64,000 nt of DNA from Thalassomonas sp. RHCl1 (GTDB lineage: Bacteria; Pseudomonadota; Gammaproteobacteria; Enterobacterales; Alteromonadaceae). The position numbers were made by a program, and so were the translations under genes. Shown one piece after another: positions 23,943 to 32,632 of the stretch. Each line of letters begins with the position of its first letter. Position 1 is the stretch's first letter. The stretch covers positions 248,001 through 312,000 of the forward strand of contig NZ_CANDNZ010000001.1 in assembly GCF_947387555.1 (NCBI RefSeq), read 5' to 3'. A model generated the notes under the pieces. The model saw only the letters and a list, made by a program, of their open reading frames with translations. It ran no database searches and was not told where the DNA came from.

Positions 23943-25241
23943 TTATTTAGGATTGTGCATATAGTCCAGGGTCAGGTTGGACAGTAAGCGCACGCCGAGT
24001 TTCATACCACTTTCGTCGATACGAAATTCCGGGGTATGGTGGTCCGGGGCCTGGGATTTGGGCAGGTTCCTGTCTTTGCCGCCGACAAAGAGGTACAGGC
24101 CGGGTACTTCTTCCTGGAAGAAGGAGAAGTCTTCTGCGCCGGTAACGGCTCCGGTCACCTTGGCATTATCTTTTCCTGCGGTGGCTTGCAGCACCGGCAG
24201 CATTTTGCGCATTAACGAAGGTTCGTTATAGGTGATGGGGTAACTGTAATCCAGCGGCAGGGTTACTTCGGCGCTGGCATTCATGCTTTTGGCTATGCTG
24301 GTGACCTTGTTGTGCACCGCTTTATGGATATGTTGGCGGATATTGGGGTTCAGGGTACGTATGGTACCCACCAGCTCGACTTCACTGGGGATGATGTTGG
24401 AGCGGTTGCCGCCGTGGATCATGCCGATAGTGACCACTGCGGCGCTGTCGATCAGTTCGACTTCTCGGCTGACGATGGTTTGCAGTCCCATGATCACCTG
24501 GGCGGCGGTAACGATAGGGTCAACGCTGTTCCAGGGGTAGGCGCCGTGGGATTGTTTGCCTTTTATTACGACTTTGAACGGGTCAACTGCCGCCATGATC
24601 CCGCCTTCGCGGTAATAAACCGTGCCGACATCCTGATCTGAGCTGATATGCAAACCGAAGATAACATCAACATCAGGGGATTTTAACACCCCTTCCTTTA
24701 CCATGACTTCAGCACCGCCGGTTTCACCCGCAGGCGCCCCTTCTTCAGCGGGCTGGAAGATGAATTTCACTTTGCCTTTTAACTGATCTTTCATGGTGGT
24801 GAGAATTTTTGCCGCCCCCATCAACATGGCGATATGGGTATCGTGGCCGCAGGCGTGCATCACACCAACGTCAAAACCTTCATGGGTGGTGCGTACTTTG
24901 GAGGCAAAAGGCAAGTCAACGGATTCCGTGACAGGCAGGGCGTCTATATCGGCGCGCAGGGCAACCACAGGGCCGGGCTTGCCGGAATCAAGCACTGCAA
25001 CCACCCCGGTTTTAGCAATACCGGTTTGCACTTCCAGCCCGAGGGATTCAAGGTATTTGGCAATGGTTTTTGCGGTTTCAAATTCACGGTTGGATAATTC
25101 CGGGTATTGGTGAAAATGGCGGCGCCACTTGATCACATCGCCCTCAACCTGATCCGCCAAGCGATCAACCTGTGTGTTGCTTGCAGATACCGGGGCCGTC
25201 AGGCTGCAGCCAAACAATAGGGGTAGCAGGATTTTTTTCAT
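23943..25241 (-). CDS. Periplasmic M20-family N-acyl amino acid amidohydrolase
   Basis: 432 residues. Signal peptide MKKILLPLLFGCSLTAPVSAS. M20D features: WRRHFHQYPELSNREFET, VVALRADIDALPVTE, GVMHACGHDTHIAMLMGAA (metal ligands Cys and His), FQPAEEGAPAGETGGAEVM with the catalytic glutamate pair, HGAYPWNSVDPI and TGAEDFSFF. Family members remove acyl or aryl groups from N-acylated amino acids (hippurate, N-acetyl amino acids) or act as carboxypeptidases; the substrate here is open. Export to the periplasm suggests nutrient scavenging. Ribosome site AAAGAGAG near the ATG. Confidence 0.88.
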   Translation of the reverse strand: MKKILLPLLFGCSLTAPVSASNTQVDRLADQVEGDVIKWRRHFHQYPELSNREFETAKTIAKYLESLGLEVQTGIAKTGVVAVLDSGKPGPVVALRADIDALPVTESVDLPFASKVRTTHEGFDVGVMHACGHDTHIAMLMGAAKILTTMKDQLKGKVKFIFQPAEEGAPAGETGGAEVMVKEGVLKSPDVDVIFGLHISSDQDVGTVYYREGGIMAAVDPFKVVIKGKQSHGAYPWNSVDPIVTAAQVIMGLQTIVSREVELIDSAAVVTIGMIHGGNRSNIIPSEVELVGTIRTLNPNIRQHIHKAVHNKVTSIAKSMNASAEVTLPLDYSYPITYNEPSLMRKMLPVLQATAGKDNAKVTGAVTGAEDFSFFQEEVPGLYLFVGGKDRNLPKSQAPDHHTPEFRIDESGMKLGVRLLSNLTLDYMHNPK

Positions 25242-25374
25242 AGCTCTCTTTCTTGTTGTTATCGATGAAAAACTAGCTTACTAAATTCAGCAGCTTTGTG
25301 CTAATCGAATAAAGGCGCGCAGGGGCTTTTTTAAGGGGACTTGCGTGGATGGGACTAGGGGCAATGACAGAGTT

Positions 25375-25548
25375 TTACCAGTCGTCGGTATCATCTAACA
25401 GCTCTCTGAGCCTTTGTTGCTCCTTCAGTTCGTCGATGCGCTTGCGTACTTCGCTGTTATGCGCCGCCTGCTCTCCCTGCGGCAGGTCTTTATCATAATC
25501 GATCACTTTATTTTTCGGCATAAGGTCTTCGGCTGAAAGATTGGCCAT
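25375..25548 (-). CDS. Small conserved protein, PA3496-like
   Basis: 57 residues, missed by a length-filtered ORF search. ATG at 25546-25548 with GGGAG 5 bases upstream. The sequence begins MANLSAEDLMPKNKV and ends EVRKRIDELKEQQRLREL then LLDDTDDW. A basic-acidic helix with the pattern 'RKRIDEL.EQ.RLREL' plus an acidic tail is the hallmark of a family of tiny gammaproteobacterial proteins annotated as PA3496-family, proposed to affect envelope integrity. Monocistronic; function here is not established. Confidence 0.7.
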   Translation of the reverse strand: MANLSAEDLMPKNKVIDYDKDLPQGEQAAHNSEVRKRIDELKEQQRLRELLDDTDDW

Positions 25549-25883
25549 AATTACTCCCTCCCTGGGTCAACATATGTTAAGTAAGATTTTTGCAGAATTT
25601 GATTATTGACCCAACACAATTTGAACATAGGCAATATTTTTTGCTTTTTCAAATTTTACTCAAGGCGGACTTAATTATAGGCACTGTGCCGGTGGCAAAC
25701 CTTTGCTCGTTATCGGTTGCCGGGTTAAGCCTTCTGTGGCAGTTTTTGCCCTGAAATCATGAATTTTAAGCTAAAATGTAGTGAGCGGTGAACCGCTTGT
25801 TTTCTGCTATGCAAGGAAATCTTTTAGCAGATAAATCAGAAGGAAGTGTCGTTAGCTGCAAACTTTATCTAAGAGTATTTGCT
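25549..25883. other. Intergenic region, 335 bp
   Basis: Promoter region for the leftward small protein and the rightward membrane protein. A small palindrome AGCGGTGAACCGCT (about 25783-25796) is the only ordered feature. A GTG-initiated extension of the next gene through this stretch is possible but has no ribosome site. Confidence 0.4.
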
Positions 25884-26342
25884 ATGAATGACGTTGAAGG
25901 TAATGCCGAAGGTAAGAAAGAGCCCCTGAGCAAACGCATGGGCTTAATCGAAGAGAAACTGAAAAAATATACCCTGATTGGTACCCTGACCGGTGTCCTG
26001 CTTGGCGGTGGTGGGGTGTTGGGAGCGGTGCAATGGTTTTACCAGGCGCCGCTGGAGAAAAAAATTAAGACCTATGAGTCGGCTATTGACAGCCTCAAAG
26101 GCGTGATTGAGGCGTCCAATAAGGGCGGAGCCAGCAAAGAAGAAACCAGGGCCTTACGCTTGGAGCTGATCGCCTTAGATCGCGACTATCGCAATGCCCT
26201 CGGGCTGGTGGCTGAATGTATGGAAATATTGTCAACCAGGGGCATTGATAAGCAATGGCTGCAAAAGGCGGCAAAGCAGCTTAAACAACTTGAACAACAG
26301 CGAAAACCCGTGACTGAAGAAAACATATCCCCGGATAAATGA
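25884..26342 (+). CDS. Single-pass membrane protein with coiled coil, unknown function
   Basis: 152 residues from the ATG at 25884; the open frame extends 32 codons upstream to a GTG that lacks a ribosome site. Highly charged N-terminus (EGKKEPLSKRMGLIEEKLKK), one Gly-rich transmembrane helix (about 34-56, GTLTGVLLGGGGVLGAVQWF), then a periplasmic or cytoplasmic helical region with KIKTYESAIDSLKG and ALRLELIALDRDYRNALGL, likely coiled coil, and a charged C-terminus. I do not recognise the family. No clear partner in the neighbourhood. Confidence 0.6.
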   Translation: MNDVEGNAEGKKEPLSKRMGLIEEKLKKYTLIGTLTGVLLGGGGVLGAVQWFYQAPLEKKIKTYESAIDSLKGVIEASNKGGASKEETRALRLELIALDRDYRNALGLVAECMEILSTRGIDKQWLQKAAKQLKQLEQQRKPVTEENISPDK

Positions 26343-26500
26343 TCCTTGAATTTATTGTATAGGCCTGTTTCTCCTTAACTTGTTAAGCTCTTATCTACCC
26401 GCTTTATTTTTGTCGGTTCATTTATTTGCTTAGCTTTCCTTTTTGCTGTTAACCTGCCTTTTTCATGGGGAAAATGCCAACAGAGAAGGGGGCAGGAGTA

Positions 26501-26719
26501 ATGGTTATCAAGTTTAATGTTTTCGGCAAGCTGATGTCTGTTCATCGAATAGAACAGCAATGGCAGCTATTTAATGACTCCGATACCGGTATCTCATCAC
26601 GTGTTTATGATGTTGTGATCCCGCCGGAGCTTACCCCGGATGAGCTCGCCGGGTACCTGGATGATATTTACCATGAATATGCCAATGATAAATCCACCGA
26701 AGTTATTCAGTTAACTTAG
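26501..26719 (+). CDS. Small conserved cytoplasmic protein (DUF7661-like)
   Basis: 72 residues from the ATG at 26501, directly after GGCAGGAG; the ORF extends 12 codons further upstream without a ribosome site. Reads MVIKFNVFGKLMSVHR, then a strand pair around QWQLFNDSDTGISSR, VVIPPELTPDELAGYLDDIY and HEYANDKS. That pattern (FxVFGK..., IPxEL..., YLDDxYHE) belongs to a family of short proteobacterial proteins that I recall as DUF7661; the number is from memory. No function known. 24 bases before the epimerase gene, so possibly co-transcribed. Confidence 0.6.
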   Translation: MVIKFNVFGKLMSVHRIEQQWQLFNDSDTGISSRVYDVVIPPELTPDELAGYLDDIYHEYANDKSTEVIQLT

Positions 26720-26743
26720 TCACTTTATTTTTTTTGCAGGTTA

Positions 26744-27628
26744 TTGAATTTGAATATTTTAATCACAGGTAGTGCCGGCAGGGTGGGGCGGGCCATTTAT
26801 ATTCACCTGATGAAAAAGCACAAGGTAACAGGTTTGGATAAAACCCCCTGTTCAACTGCAGATATTGTTGGTGATATCCGTGATCACCAGGTTTTGGAAA
26901 AAGCGCTGCGGGGAGTGGATGTAATCGTCCATAGTGCGGCACTACACGCCCCCCATGTCGGCCTGGTGGCCGATGAAGAGTTTGAAACCATCAATGTTAA
27001 AGCCACGGAAAAACTGGCGTTATCAGGCTTGCAGGCCGGGGTTAAACATTTTGTTTTTACCAGTACCACCGCGCTTTACGGTAAAGCGTCAACCCCGAAA
27101 GACACGGCGGGCTGGATAGATGAAACGGTCACACCTGAGCCGAAAAGCATTTATCACAGATCTAAGCTTGAGGCGGAAAAACTGCTGGAAAATATTTCGC
27201 ATTTATTTGCGCTGCCGGTAACTGTACTGCAAATGTCACGCTGTTTTCCTGAACCGGCAGATTTAATGGCGATGTACCGCCTAACCAGGGGCATAGATGC
27301 CAGGGATGTCGCCCGTGCCCATGGCTGTGCCATAGAAAAACGCCTGCCGGGTTTTAACCGCTTTATTGTCTCGGGTAAGACCCCTTTTAATCGAAACTTG
27401 TGTGAGCGCTTATTTACTGATGCCGCCGGGGTGATAGCTGAATATGCACCGGCACTGGCGGGGGATTTTTCCCGCCGGGGCTGGCCTTTGCCTTTAAGCC
27501 TTGACCGGGTCTATGATGCCGGTTTGGCGCAGCAAATGCTGGGTTGGCAGAGCGAGCATGGTTACTCAAGTGTGCTGGAGATGCTGGATAATGAAGTGGC
27601 GGAAGTGCTGCCGGTAGGCCATCGTTAA
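26744..27628 (+). CDS. NAD-dependent epimerase/dehydratase, extended SDR
   Basis: 294 residues, initiated at TTG with GCAGG upstream. MNLNILITGSAGRVGRAI holds the GxxGxxG nucleotide site; DIVGDIRD, VDVIVHSAALHAP and FVFTSTTALYGKA follow, and YHRSKLEAEKLL supplies the YxxxK catalytic pair (about residue 139). This is an extended SDR of the UDP-sugar epimerase/NAD-dependent dehydratase type, but it lacks sugar-pathway neighbours and the C-terminus is short, so substrate is unassigned. Cytoplasmic. Confidence 0.82.
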   Translation: MNLNILITGSAGRVGRAIYIHLMKKHKVTGLDKTPCSTADIVGDIRDHQVLEKALRGVDVIVHSAALHAPHVGLVADEEFETINVKATEKLALSGLQAGVKHFVFTSTTALYGKASTPKDTAGWIDETVTPEPKSIYHRSKLEAEKLLENISHLFALPVTVLQMSRCFPEPADLMAMYRLTRGIDARDVARAHGCAIEKRLPGFNRFIVSGKTPFNRNLCERLFTDAAGVIAEYAPALAGDFSRRGWPLPLSLDRVYDAGLAQQMLGWQSEHGYSSVLEMLDNEVAEVLPVGHR

Positions 27629-27686
27629 TTATTTTTAAAGTGCTTCCTTGTCTGAAGTTTGCTGTTATGCCCCTTTGTTTAAAACA

Positions 27687-27719
27687 AAAAAAAGCACCTG
27701 ATGGGAGACAGGTGCTTTT
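27687..27719 (-). terminator. Terminator of the nap operon
   Basis: AAAAGCACCTG and CAGGTGCTTTT form an 11-bp stem; on the minus strand it is followed by TTTTGTTTT. It lies just past the napC stop, between convergent genes. Confidence 0.88.
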
Positions 27720-27744
27720 GGCTTCAGAAAACAGGTAATAGTGT

Positions 27745-28332
27745 TTACCAGCCTTCAACTCCTTTCATGTCAGGCAGGTGATGGGCAATGCCTTTATGAC
27801 AGTCAATACAGGTTTTTTCACCGCTGGCGAGCGAGGTGGAATGCTGTTTTGCCGCCCGCTGGCTTTGACTGGTGAAATCCATGTAGTCAAAGTTGTGGCA
27901 GTTACGGCATTCCAGTGAGTCGTTGGCCTTGAGGCGTCGCCACTCATTTTCCGCTAAGCGTTTACGATGGGCGAGAAACTTCTCCCGGGTATTAATGGTA
28001 CCGAAAATCTTGCCCCAGACTTCTTTTGAAGCCTGCATCTTACGGGCGATTTTATCGGTCCATTTATGGGGCACATGACAATCAGGACAGGTGGCCCGTA
28101 CACCGGAGCGGTTGGTAAAATGTATCGTGGTTTTTAATTCCTCATAAACATTGTTTTCCATTTCATGACAGGAAATACAAAACTCTTCGGTATTGGTGAG
28201 TTCCAGGGCGGTGTTAAAGCCCCCCCAGAAGATCACACCGGCAATAAATCCCCCGATAACCAAAGCACCTAAGCTGTAATAACCACTGGGCTTTTTCAGG
28301 GTTTGCCAGCCAATTTTTATGATGTTTTTCAT
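27745..28332 (-). CDS. napC: NapC, membrane tetraheme cytochrome c quinol dehydrogenase
   Basis: 195 residues. One N-terminal transmembrane helix (about 20-42) then four CXXCH heme sites: CISCH, CPDCH, CRNCH and CIDCH, the NapC/NirT arrangement. It oxidises quinol in the inner membrane and passes electrons to NapB/NapA in the periplasm. Last gene of the operon, 8 bases after napB and followed by the terminator. With no NapGH present, NapC is the expected sole quinol route. Confidence 0.93.
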   Translation of the reverse strand: MKNIIKIGWQTLKKPSGYYSLGALVIGGFIAGVIFWGGFNTALELTNTEEFCISCHEMENNVYEELKTTIHFTNRSGVRATCPDCHVPHKWTDKIARKMQASKEVWGKIFGTINTREKFLAHRKRLAENEWRRLKANDSLECRNCHNFDYMDFTSQSQRAAKQHSTSLASGEKTCIDCHKGIAHHLPDMKGVEGW

Positions 28333-28340
28333 GGCAGCCT

Positions 28341-28808
28341 CTACTTCTGTGCTAGTGATTTTTGCTTCATGATAGCGTGCATATCCACGAACTCGTTTTC
28401 AACCACAGGTTTAGTATCGAGCTGGGTGACATGGCACTGGTTACAGAAATAGCGGCGTGGTGATATTTCCGCCAAAAAGTTACCGTCGCGATCCATAAAG
28501 TGGGTGACGCTGACCATAGGGGCCTGCGACTCTTCGGTGCGCTGGCGGCTATGGCAGGACATACACTTATTGGTATTGAGGTTAACCTCATAGTTACGGA
28601 TTTTGTGCGGGATCACCGGCGGCTGCATCGGGTAATTACGCGCCTGTTTGATATCGCTGTTGATCACCTTAGGGATAATGCCGGGTTTCTTTTGCTGGTC
28701 TATGCTGGTTTTTTCCCGCAAAGTGGCGACTTCACCCGGCGCAGCCCAGCTTGCGGTTACGGGTAGCAAAACAGATAACAGCATGCCAATTTTTATCAAA
28801 TTCTTCAT
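28341..28808 (-). CDS. napB: NapB, periplasmic diheme cytochrome c
   Basis: 155 residues. Signal peptide [22 protein letters not shown]. Two heme motifs, CMSCHSR and CNQCHVTQ, about 40 residues apart, with PPVIPHKI and [10 protein letters not shown] around them, as in NapB. It carries electrons from NapC to NapA. AGGAGAGC supplies the ribosome site; the gap from napA is 10 bases. Confidence 0.93.
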   Translation of the reverse strand: MKNLIKIGMLLSVLLPVTASWAAPGEVATLREKTSIDQQKKPGIIPKVINSDIKQARNYPMQPPVIPHKIRNYEVNLNTNKCMSCHSRQRTEESQAPMVSVTHFMDRDGNFLAEISPRRYFCNQCHVTQLDTKPVVENEFVDMHAIMKQKSLAQK

Positions 28809-28818
28809 GATAGCTCTC

Positions 28819-31317
28819 CTAAACCTTAACCACTTTAACGGCGCATTTTTTATAGTCGGTTTCTTTTGATAACGGATCTGTGGCGTCTAAGGTCAATTTA
28901 TTCACCAGGCGTCCGGCATCAAAGAAAGCCATGTAGACCAAACCTTTAGGTGGCTTGTTACGGCCACGGGTTTCGACCCGGGTTTGTACTTCGCCGCGGC
29001 GTGAAACGATATTCACCAAATCTCCCCGGCGCATGTTGCGTTTTTTCGCATCATCCGGGTGCATATAAACCACGGCATCCGGCATGGATTTATACAGCTC
29101 CGGTACCCGCTGGGTCATAGAGCCGGTATGCCAGTGCTCCAGTACCCGGCCGGTGGACAGCCACAGGTCATATTCTTCATCCGGAGATTCGGCTGCCGGC
29201 TCGTAGGGCAGGGCGAAAATTACCGCTCTGCCGTCGGGCTTGCCGTAGAATTCGAAGTCTTTACCCGGTTTGACATAAGGATCTGAACCTTCTTTAAAGC
29301 GCCACAGGGTTTCCTTACCGTCCACTACCGGCCAGCGTAAGCCGCGAACCTGATGGTAAGTATCATACGGGGCAAGGTCATGGGCTTTGCCGCGACCGAA
29401 AGCGGCATATTCTTCAAACAAACCTTTTTGCAGGTAGAAACCGAAATCTCTTGATTCCTGGTTCAGGCGATCTTCGGGGATCTCGTTCAGAGGGTATTGA
29501 TTGACCTTATCGTTTTTATACAGGATGTCGTATAAGGTTTTGCCCCGGTATTCTGGTTTCTTGGCTATTAACTCTTCCGGCCAGACTTCTTCGACTTTAA
29601 AGCGTTTGGAGAATTCCACCAATTGCCATAGATCAGACTTTGCTTCGCCCGGCGCCTGCACCATCTGGTACCAGGCCTGAGTCCGGCGTTCGGCATTGCC
29701 GTAAACCCCTTCTTTTTCCACCCACATGGCGGTAGGTAAGATCAGGTCGGCGGCCTGGGCGCTGACGGTCGGATAAGGGTCGGATACAACGATAAAGTTT
29801 TCCGGGTTACGGTAACCGGGGTAGATTTCTTCGTTGATATTGGCCCCTGCCTGCATATTGTTGGTACATTGGGTCCAGTAGAAGTTTAATTTACCGTCTT
29901 TAAGCATACGGTTTTGCAGTACCGCATGGTAACCGGGTTTCGGCGGAATGGTGCCGTCCGGCAATTGCCAGATTTTTTCCGCCATTTTGCGGTGTTTGGG
30001 GTTTTTAACCACCATGTCGGCAGGCAGGCGATGGGCAAAGGTGCCCACTTCGCGTGCGGTACCACAGGCCGAAGGCTGACCGGTTAAGGAGAACGGGCTG
30101 TTACCCGGGGTAGAGATCTTGCCGGTCAACAGGTGAATATTGTACACCAGATTGTTGGCCCAGACGCCGCGGGTATGCTGGTTAAAGCCCATGGTCCAGA
30201 ACGAGCAGACCTTGGTTTTCGGATCGGCATATAACTCGGCCAGGGCTTTAAGTTTATGCTCGGGTACACCGGATAACTTGGAAGTATATTCCAGGGTGTA
30301 GGTGCTGACAAATTTGGCATATTCTTCAAAGTTAATGGCTTTGGAGCTGCCTTTGGTTTTGCCGTTGTTTTTCGCTTTCTGCTCCAGCGGGTGCTCCGGA
30401 CGAAGGCCGTAGCCGATATCGGTTTCACCTAAACGGAAGTTAGTGTGTTTGTTGACAAAGTCATGGTTGACCCGGCCGGTTTCGATAATGTAGTGGGCGA
30501 TGTAGTTCAGAATCGCCAGATCCGTTTGCGGCGTGAAGATCATGCCGTTGTCTGCCAGTTCAAAACTGCGGTGCTCGTAAGTGGACAGGACATGTACTTT
30601 AACGTGCGGCGCACTTAACCGGCGGTCGGTGATCCGGGTCCATAAAATGGGGTGCATTTCCGCCATATTCGAGCCCCACAGCACCATGGCATCTGTGGCT
30701 TCCATATCGTCGTAACAGCCCATGGGCTCGTCGATACCAAAAGTACGCATAAAGCCGCCCACAGCCGACGCCATACAGTGGCGGGCATTGGGATCTATGT
30801 TATTGCTGCGAAAACCGGCTTTCATCAGTTTTACCGCGGCATAACCTTCGGGTACCGTCCACTGGCCGGAGCCGAACATACCGATGGAGGTAGGACCTTT
30901 GGCCTTTAATGCAGCCTTGGTTTTTTCTTCCATGATGTCAAAGGCGCGCTTCCAGGAAATAGGGGCAAATTCACCATCTTTATGGAACTCGCCGTTTTTC
31001 ATGCGCAGCAGCGGCGTGGTCAGACGGTCTTTACCGTACATGATCTTGGAAAGGAAATAACCTTTAACACAGTTAAGGCCTTTATTGACCGGTGATTTAA
31101 TATCACCGTGGGTAGCAACCACTTTGCCGTCCATTACCCCGACATTGACACTACAGCCAGTGCCGCAAAAACGACACGGGGCCTTGTCCCATTTGAGTTT
31201 GGTAATATCACTGCTGGTGATTAAATTGGATGCGGCAGCGGGTACTGAAACCCCGGCTACGGCAGCGGCCGCAGCAACAGCATTTGCTTTGATAAATTCT
31301 CGGCGGTTAATCGTCAT
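28819..31317 (-). CDS. napA: NapA, periplasmic nitrate reductase catalytic subunit
   Basis: 832 residues from the ATG at 31315-31317, preceded by AAGGTGAGG; a GTG nine bases upstream is inside that ribosome site. Tat signal [19 protein letters not shown]. The iron-sulfur site [13 protein letters not shown]...CVKGYFL and the molybdenum region ([16 protein letters not shown], with Cys as Mo ligand) are intact, as are molybdopterin-binding segments ([40 protein letters not shown]). It reduces nitrate to nitrite in the periplasm as a bis-MGD enzyme partnered by NapB. Confidence 0.95.
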   Translation of the reverse strand: MTINRREFIKANAVAAAAAVAGVSVPAAASNLITSSDITKLKWDKAPCRFCGTGCSVNVGVMDGKVVATHGDIKSPVNKGLNCVKGYFLSKIMYGKDRLTTPLLRMKNGEFHKDGEFAPISWKRAFDIMEEKTKAALKAKGPTSIGMFGSGQWTVPEGYAAVKLMKAGFRSNNIDPNARHCMASAVGGFMRTFGIDEPMGCYDDMEATDAMVLWGSNMAEMHPILWTRITDRRLSAPHVKVHVLSTYEHRSFELADNGMIFTPQTDLAILNYIAHYIIETGRVNHDFVNKHTNFRLGETDIGYGLRPEHPLEQKAKNNGKTKGSSKAINFEEYAKFVSTYTLEYTSKLSGVPEHKLKALAELYADPKTKVCSFWTMGFNQHTRGVWANNLVYNIHLLTGKISTPGNSPFSLTGQPSACGTAREVGTFAHRLPADMVVKNPKHRKMAEKIWQLPDGTIPPKPGYHAVLQNRMLKDGKLNFYWTQCTNNMQAGANINEEIYPGYRNPENFIVVSDPYPTVSAQAADLILPTAMWVEKEGVYGNAERRTQAWYQMVQAPGEAKSDLWQLVEFSKRFKVEEVWPEELIAKKPEYRGKTLYDILYKNDKVNQYPLNEIPEDRLNQESRDFGFYLQKGLFEEYAAFGRGKAHDLAPYDTYHQVRGLRWPVVDGKETLWRFKEGSDPYVKPGKDFEFYGKPDGRAVIFALPYEPAAESPDEEYDLWLSTGRVLEHWHTGSMTQRVPELYKSMPDAVVYMHPDDAKKRNMRRGDLVNIVSRRGEVQTRVETRGRNKPPKGLVYMAFFDAGRLVNKLTLDATDPLSKETDYKKCAVKVVKV

Positions 31318-31327
31318 TGGCCTCACC

Positions 31328-31654
31328 TTATATCGCTTGGTTAGTTTCGGGCAAAAATTGATGATATACCGGCGCCAGGTTATAGAGGCCGGTATGGTAT
31401 TTTAGGGTGTCGATCTTTTGTCCGATTCCTTTCTGACTAAAGTCCTCAATAGTAAACACTATTTTTCCTTCCGGACTTACGGCATGGATTTCGGCACCCT
31501 GGATTTGTTTTATTTGTTGTTTTACATCATCAAGCTGGGTCACTACGGCATGTGCGACAAAGCTGGCAACATGATATTCCCCACTTGGTTCGGGACTATC
31601 CGGTGCGTAGTGATTAACGCCACCTTTGTCGTTGATTAAGGTATTATCTGGCAT
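31328..31654 (-). CDS. napD: NapD, NapA maturation chaperone
   Basis: 108 residues from the ATG at 31652-31654, overlapping the 3' end of napF by 11 bases; the longer ORF has no support. The core reads [20 protein letters not shown] (about residues 25-44), then [20 protein letters not shown] and a LAPVYHQF tail. This ferredoxin-like small fold binds the NapA Tat signal. The N-terminal 24 residues before that core are longer than in E. coli NapD. Confidence 0.88.
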   Translation of the reverse strand: MPDNTLINDKGGVNHYAPDSPEPSGEYHVASFVAHAVVTQLDDVKQQIKQIQGAEIHAVSPEGKIVFTIEDFSQKGIGQKIDTLKYHTGLYNLAPVYHQFLPETNQAI

Positions 31655-32171
31655 TGGCTGCCTCGCTGATAAAAGTAAAAGAGAGTGAGTCTTGCGGGCA
31701 CGTGGCAATACAGGCGCCACATTGCGTGCAGTCGTCAAGATTCAATTCCGGTTTGGCGATGCTGGTATCTTGATAGCGAAAGGTGATGGCCCGGGTCTCA
31801 CAGACATCCTGGCAGCTGCGGCAATAAATCTCATTTTTGGCCAGGCATTTGTTGTTAATGCCAAGGGTTACCGGCCAGGGCGTTTCCAGCCCTGAGTCTA
31901 TTTGTGCCTGCGGCTTAAATAACGGCTTTTCGCAGCTTTGGATACATTGCTGGCAAAAAGTGCATTCACCTTTGGAGAAATCTATCTTGGGAAAGCCTTG
32001 TTCATCCTGGACGATGATTTGTGTTTCACAGCTTTTGATGCAATCCTGGCATTGGTCGCAACCGCTGGTAAACACCGCTTCGCTAATAACCCAGGGCAAC
32101 CTCTGCTCGGGTTTATGGCTCAGCTTTCCTCTAAATAACCGGCGCCTTGCCGGGTTTTCTAAACGGTCCAT
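31644..32171 (-). CDS. napF: NapF, iron-sulfur protein
   Basis: 175 residues from the ATG at 32169-32171 (AAGG upstream). Starts MDRLENPARRRLFRGKL, a typical NapF N-terminus. Four cysteine clusters are visible: CDQCQDCIKSCE, CTFCQQCIQSCE, CLAKNEIYCRSCQDVCE and CTQCGACIATCP, so four [4Fe-4S] centres. NapF is thought to assist iron-sulfur loading of NapA in the cytoplasm. 10 bases after napE. Confidence 0.9.
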   Translation of the reverse strand: MDRLENPARRRLFRGKLSHKPEQRLPWVISEAVFTSGCDQCQDCIKSCETQIIVQDEQGFPKIDFSKGECTFCQQCIQSCEKPLFKPQAQIDSGLETPWPVTLGINNKCLAKNEIYCRSCQDVCETRAITFRYQDTSIAKPELNLDDCTQCGACIATCPQDSLSFTFISEAANAR

Positions 32172-32181
32172 TTCGGTTGCC

Positions 32182-32343
32182 TTATGCTCCCGGCGGTCCG
32201 AATAATATTTGGCTGATCCAGACCATAAATCCGAAGCCGCCGACAATAATGACCGACAAGATTGGCGCTAAAAAGACCGCCAGAAAAACGAAGGTGTTTC
32301 GTTCATGATTCTTTTGTAATTCAGCAGAGTTAGGCTCATTCAT
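32182..32343 (-). CDS. napE: NapE, small membrane protein
   Basis: 53 residues, below the length cut of many ORF scans. ATG at 32341-32343. Reads MNEPNSAELQKNHERNTFVF, then one hydrophobic helix (FLAVFLAPILSVIIVGGFGF) and MVWISQILFGPPGA. This is the NapE pattern (basic or charged N-terminus, one helix, W-x-QxxxGPPG end). First gene of napEFDABC. Its role in nitrate reduction is not defined. The short spacing to napF supports one operon. Confidence 0.88.
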   Translation of the reverse strand: MNEPNSAELQKNHERNTFVFLAVFLAPILSVIIVGGFGFMVWISQILFGPPGA

Positions 32344-32403
32344 GATGTGCTCGTATATTGATTTGTAGTCAAGGTTATTGTGCCAGTTCCTTGGGGGAAG
32401 GAA

Positions 32404-32417
32404 TTGATCAGGATCAA
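32404..32417. promoter_or_regulatory. FNR box for napEFDABC
   Basis: TTGATCAGGATCAA matches the FNR consensus TTGAT-N4-ATCAA exactly. It lies 61 bases before napE, and a CAATAA -10-like element follows about 33 bases downstream on the minus strand, consistent with class II activation from near -41.5. The region 32418-32632 also holds the tmcA upstream; no NarP heptamer was confidently seen. Confidence 0.85.
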
Positions 32418-32632
32418 CGAATACTCAATAGCCACTAACATAATGGGGTTTTTATATTGAGTGGTTGTTTTTTGAACTGTGAAGCGATTTTTTGAGTTTA
32501 TTTAACATAGTTAAGGCTGTAAGGCATAGTGAAATCACATTAAGCATAGATTAATTTTGTACTTTGGTTCAGCTTTTTGTGCCCGGTTGGTACACTTGCC
32601 TTTTCTTCCATGTTTCAAATAATGAGTAAGCT

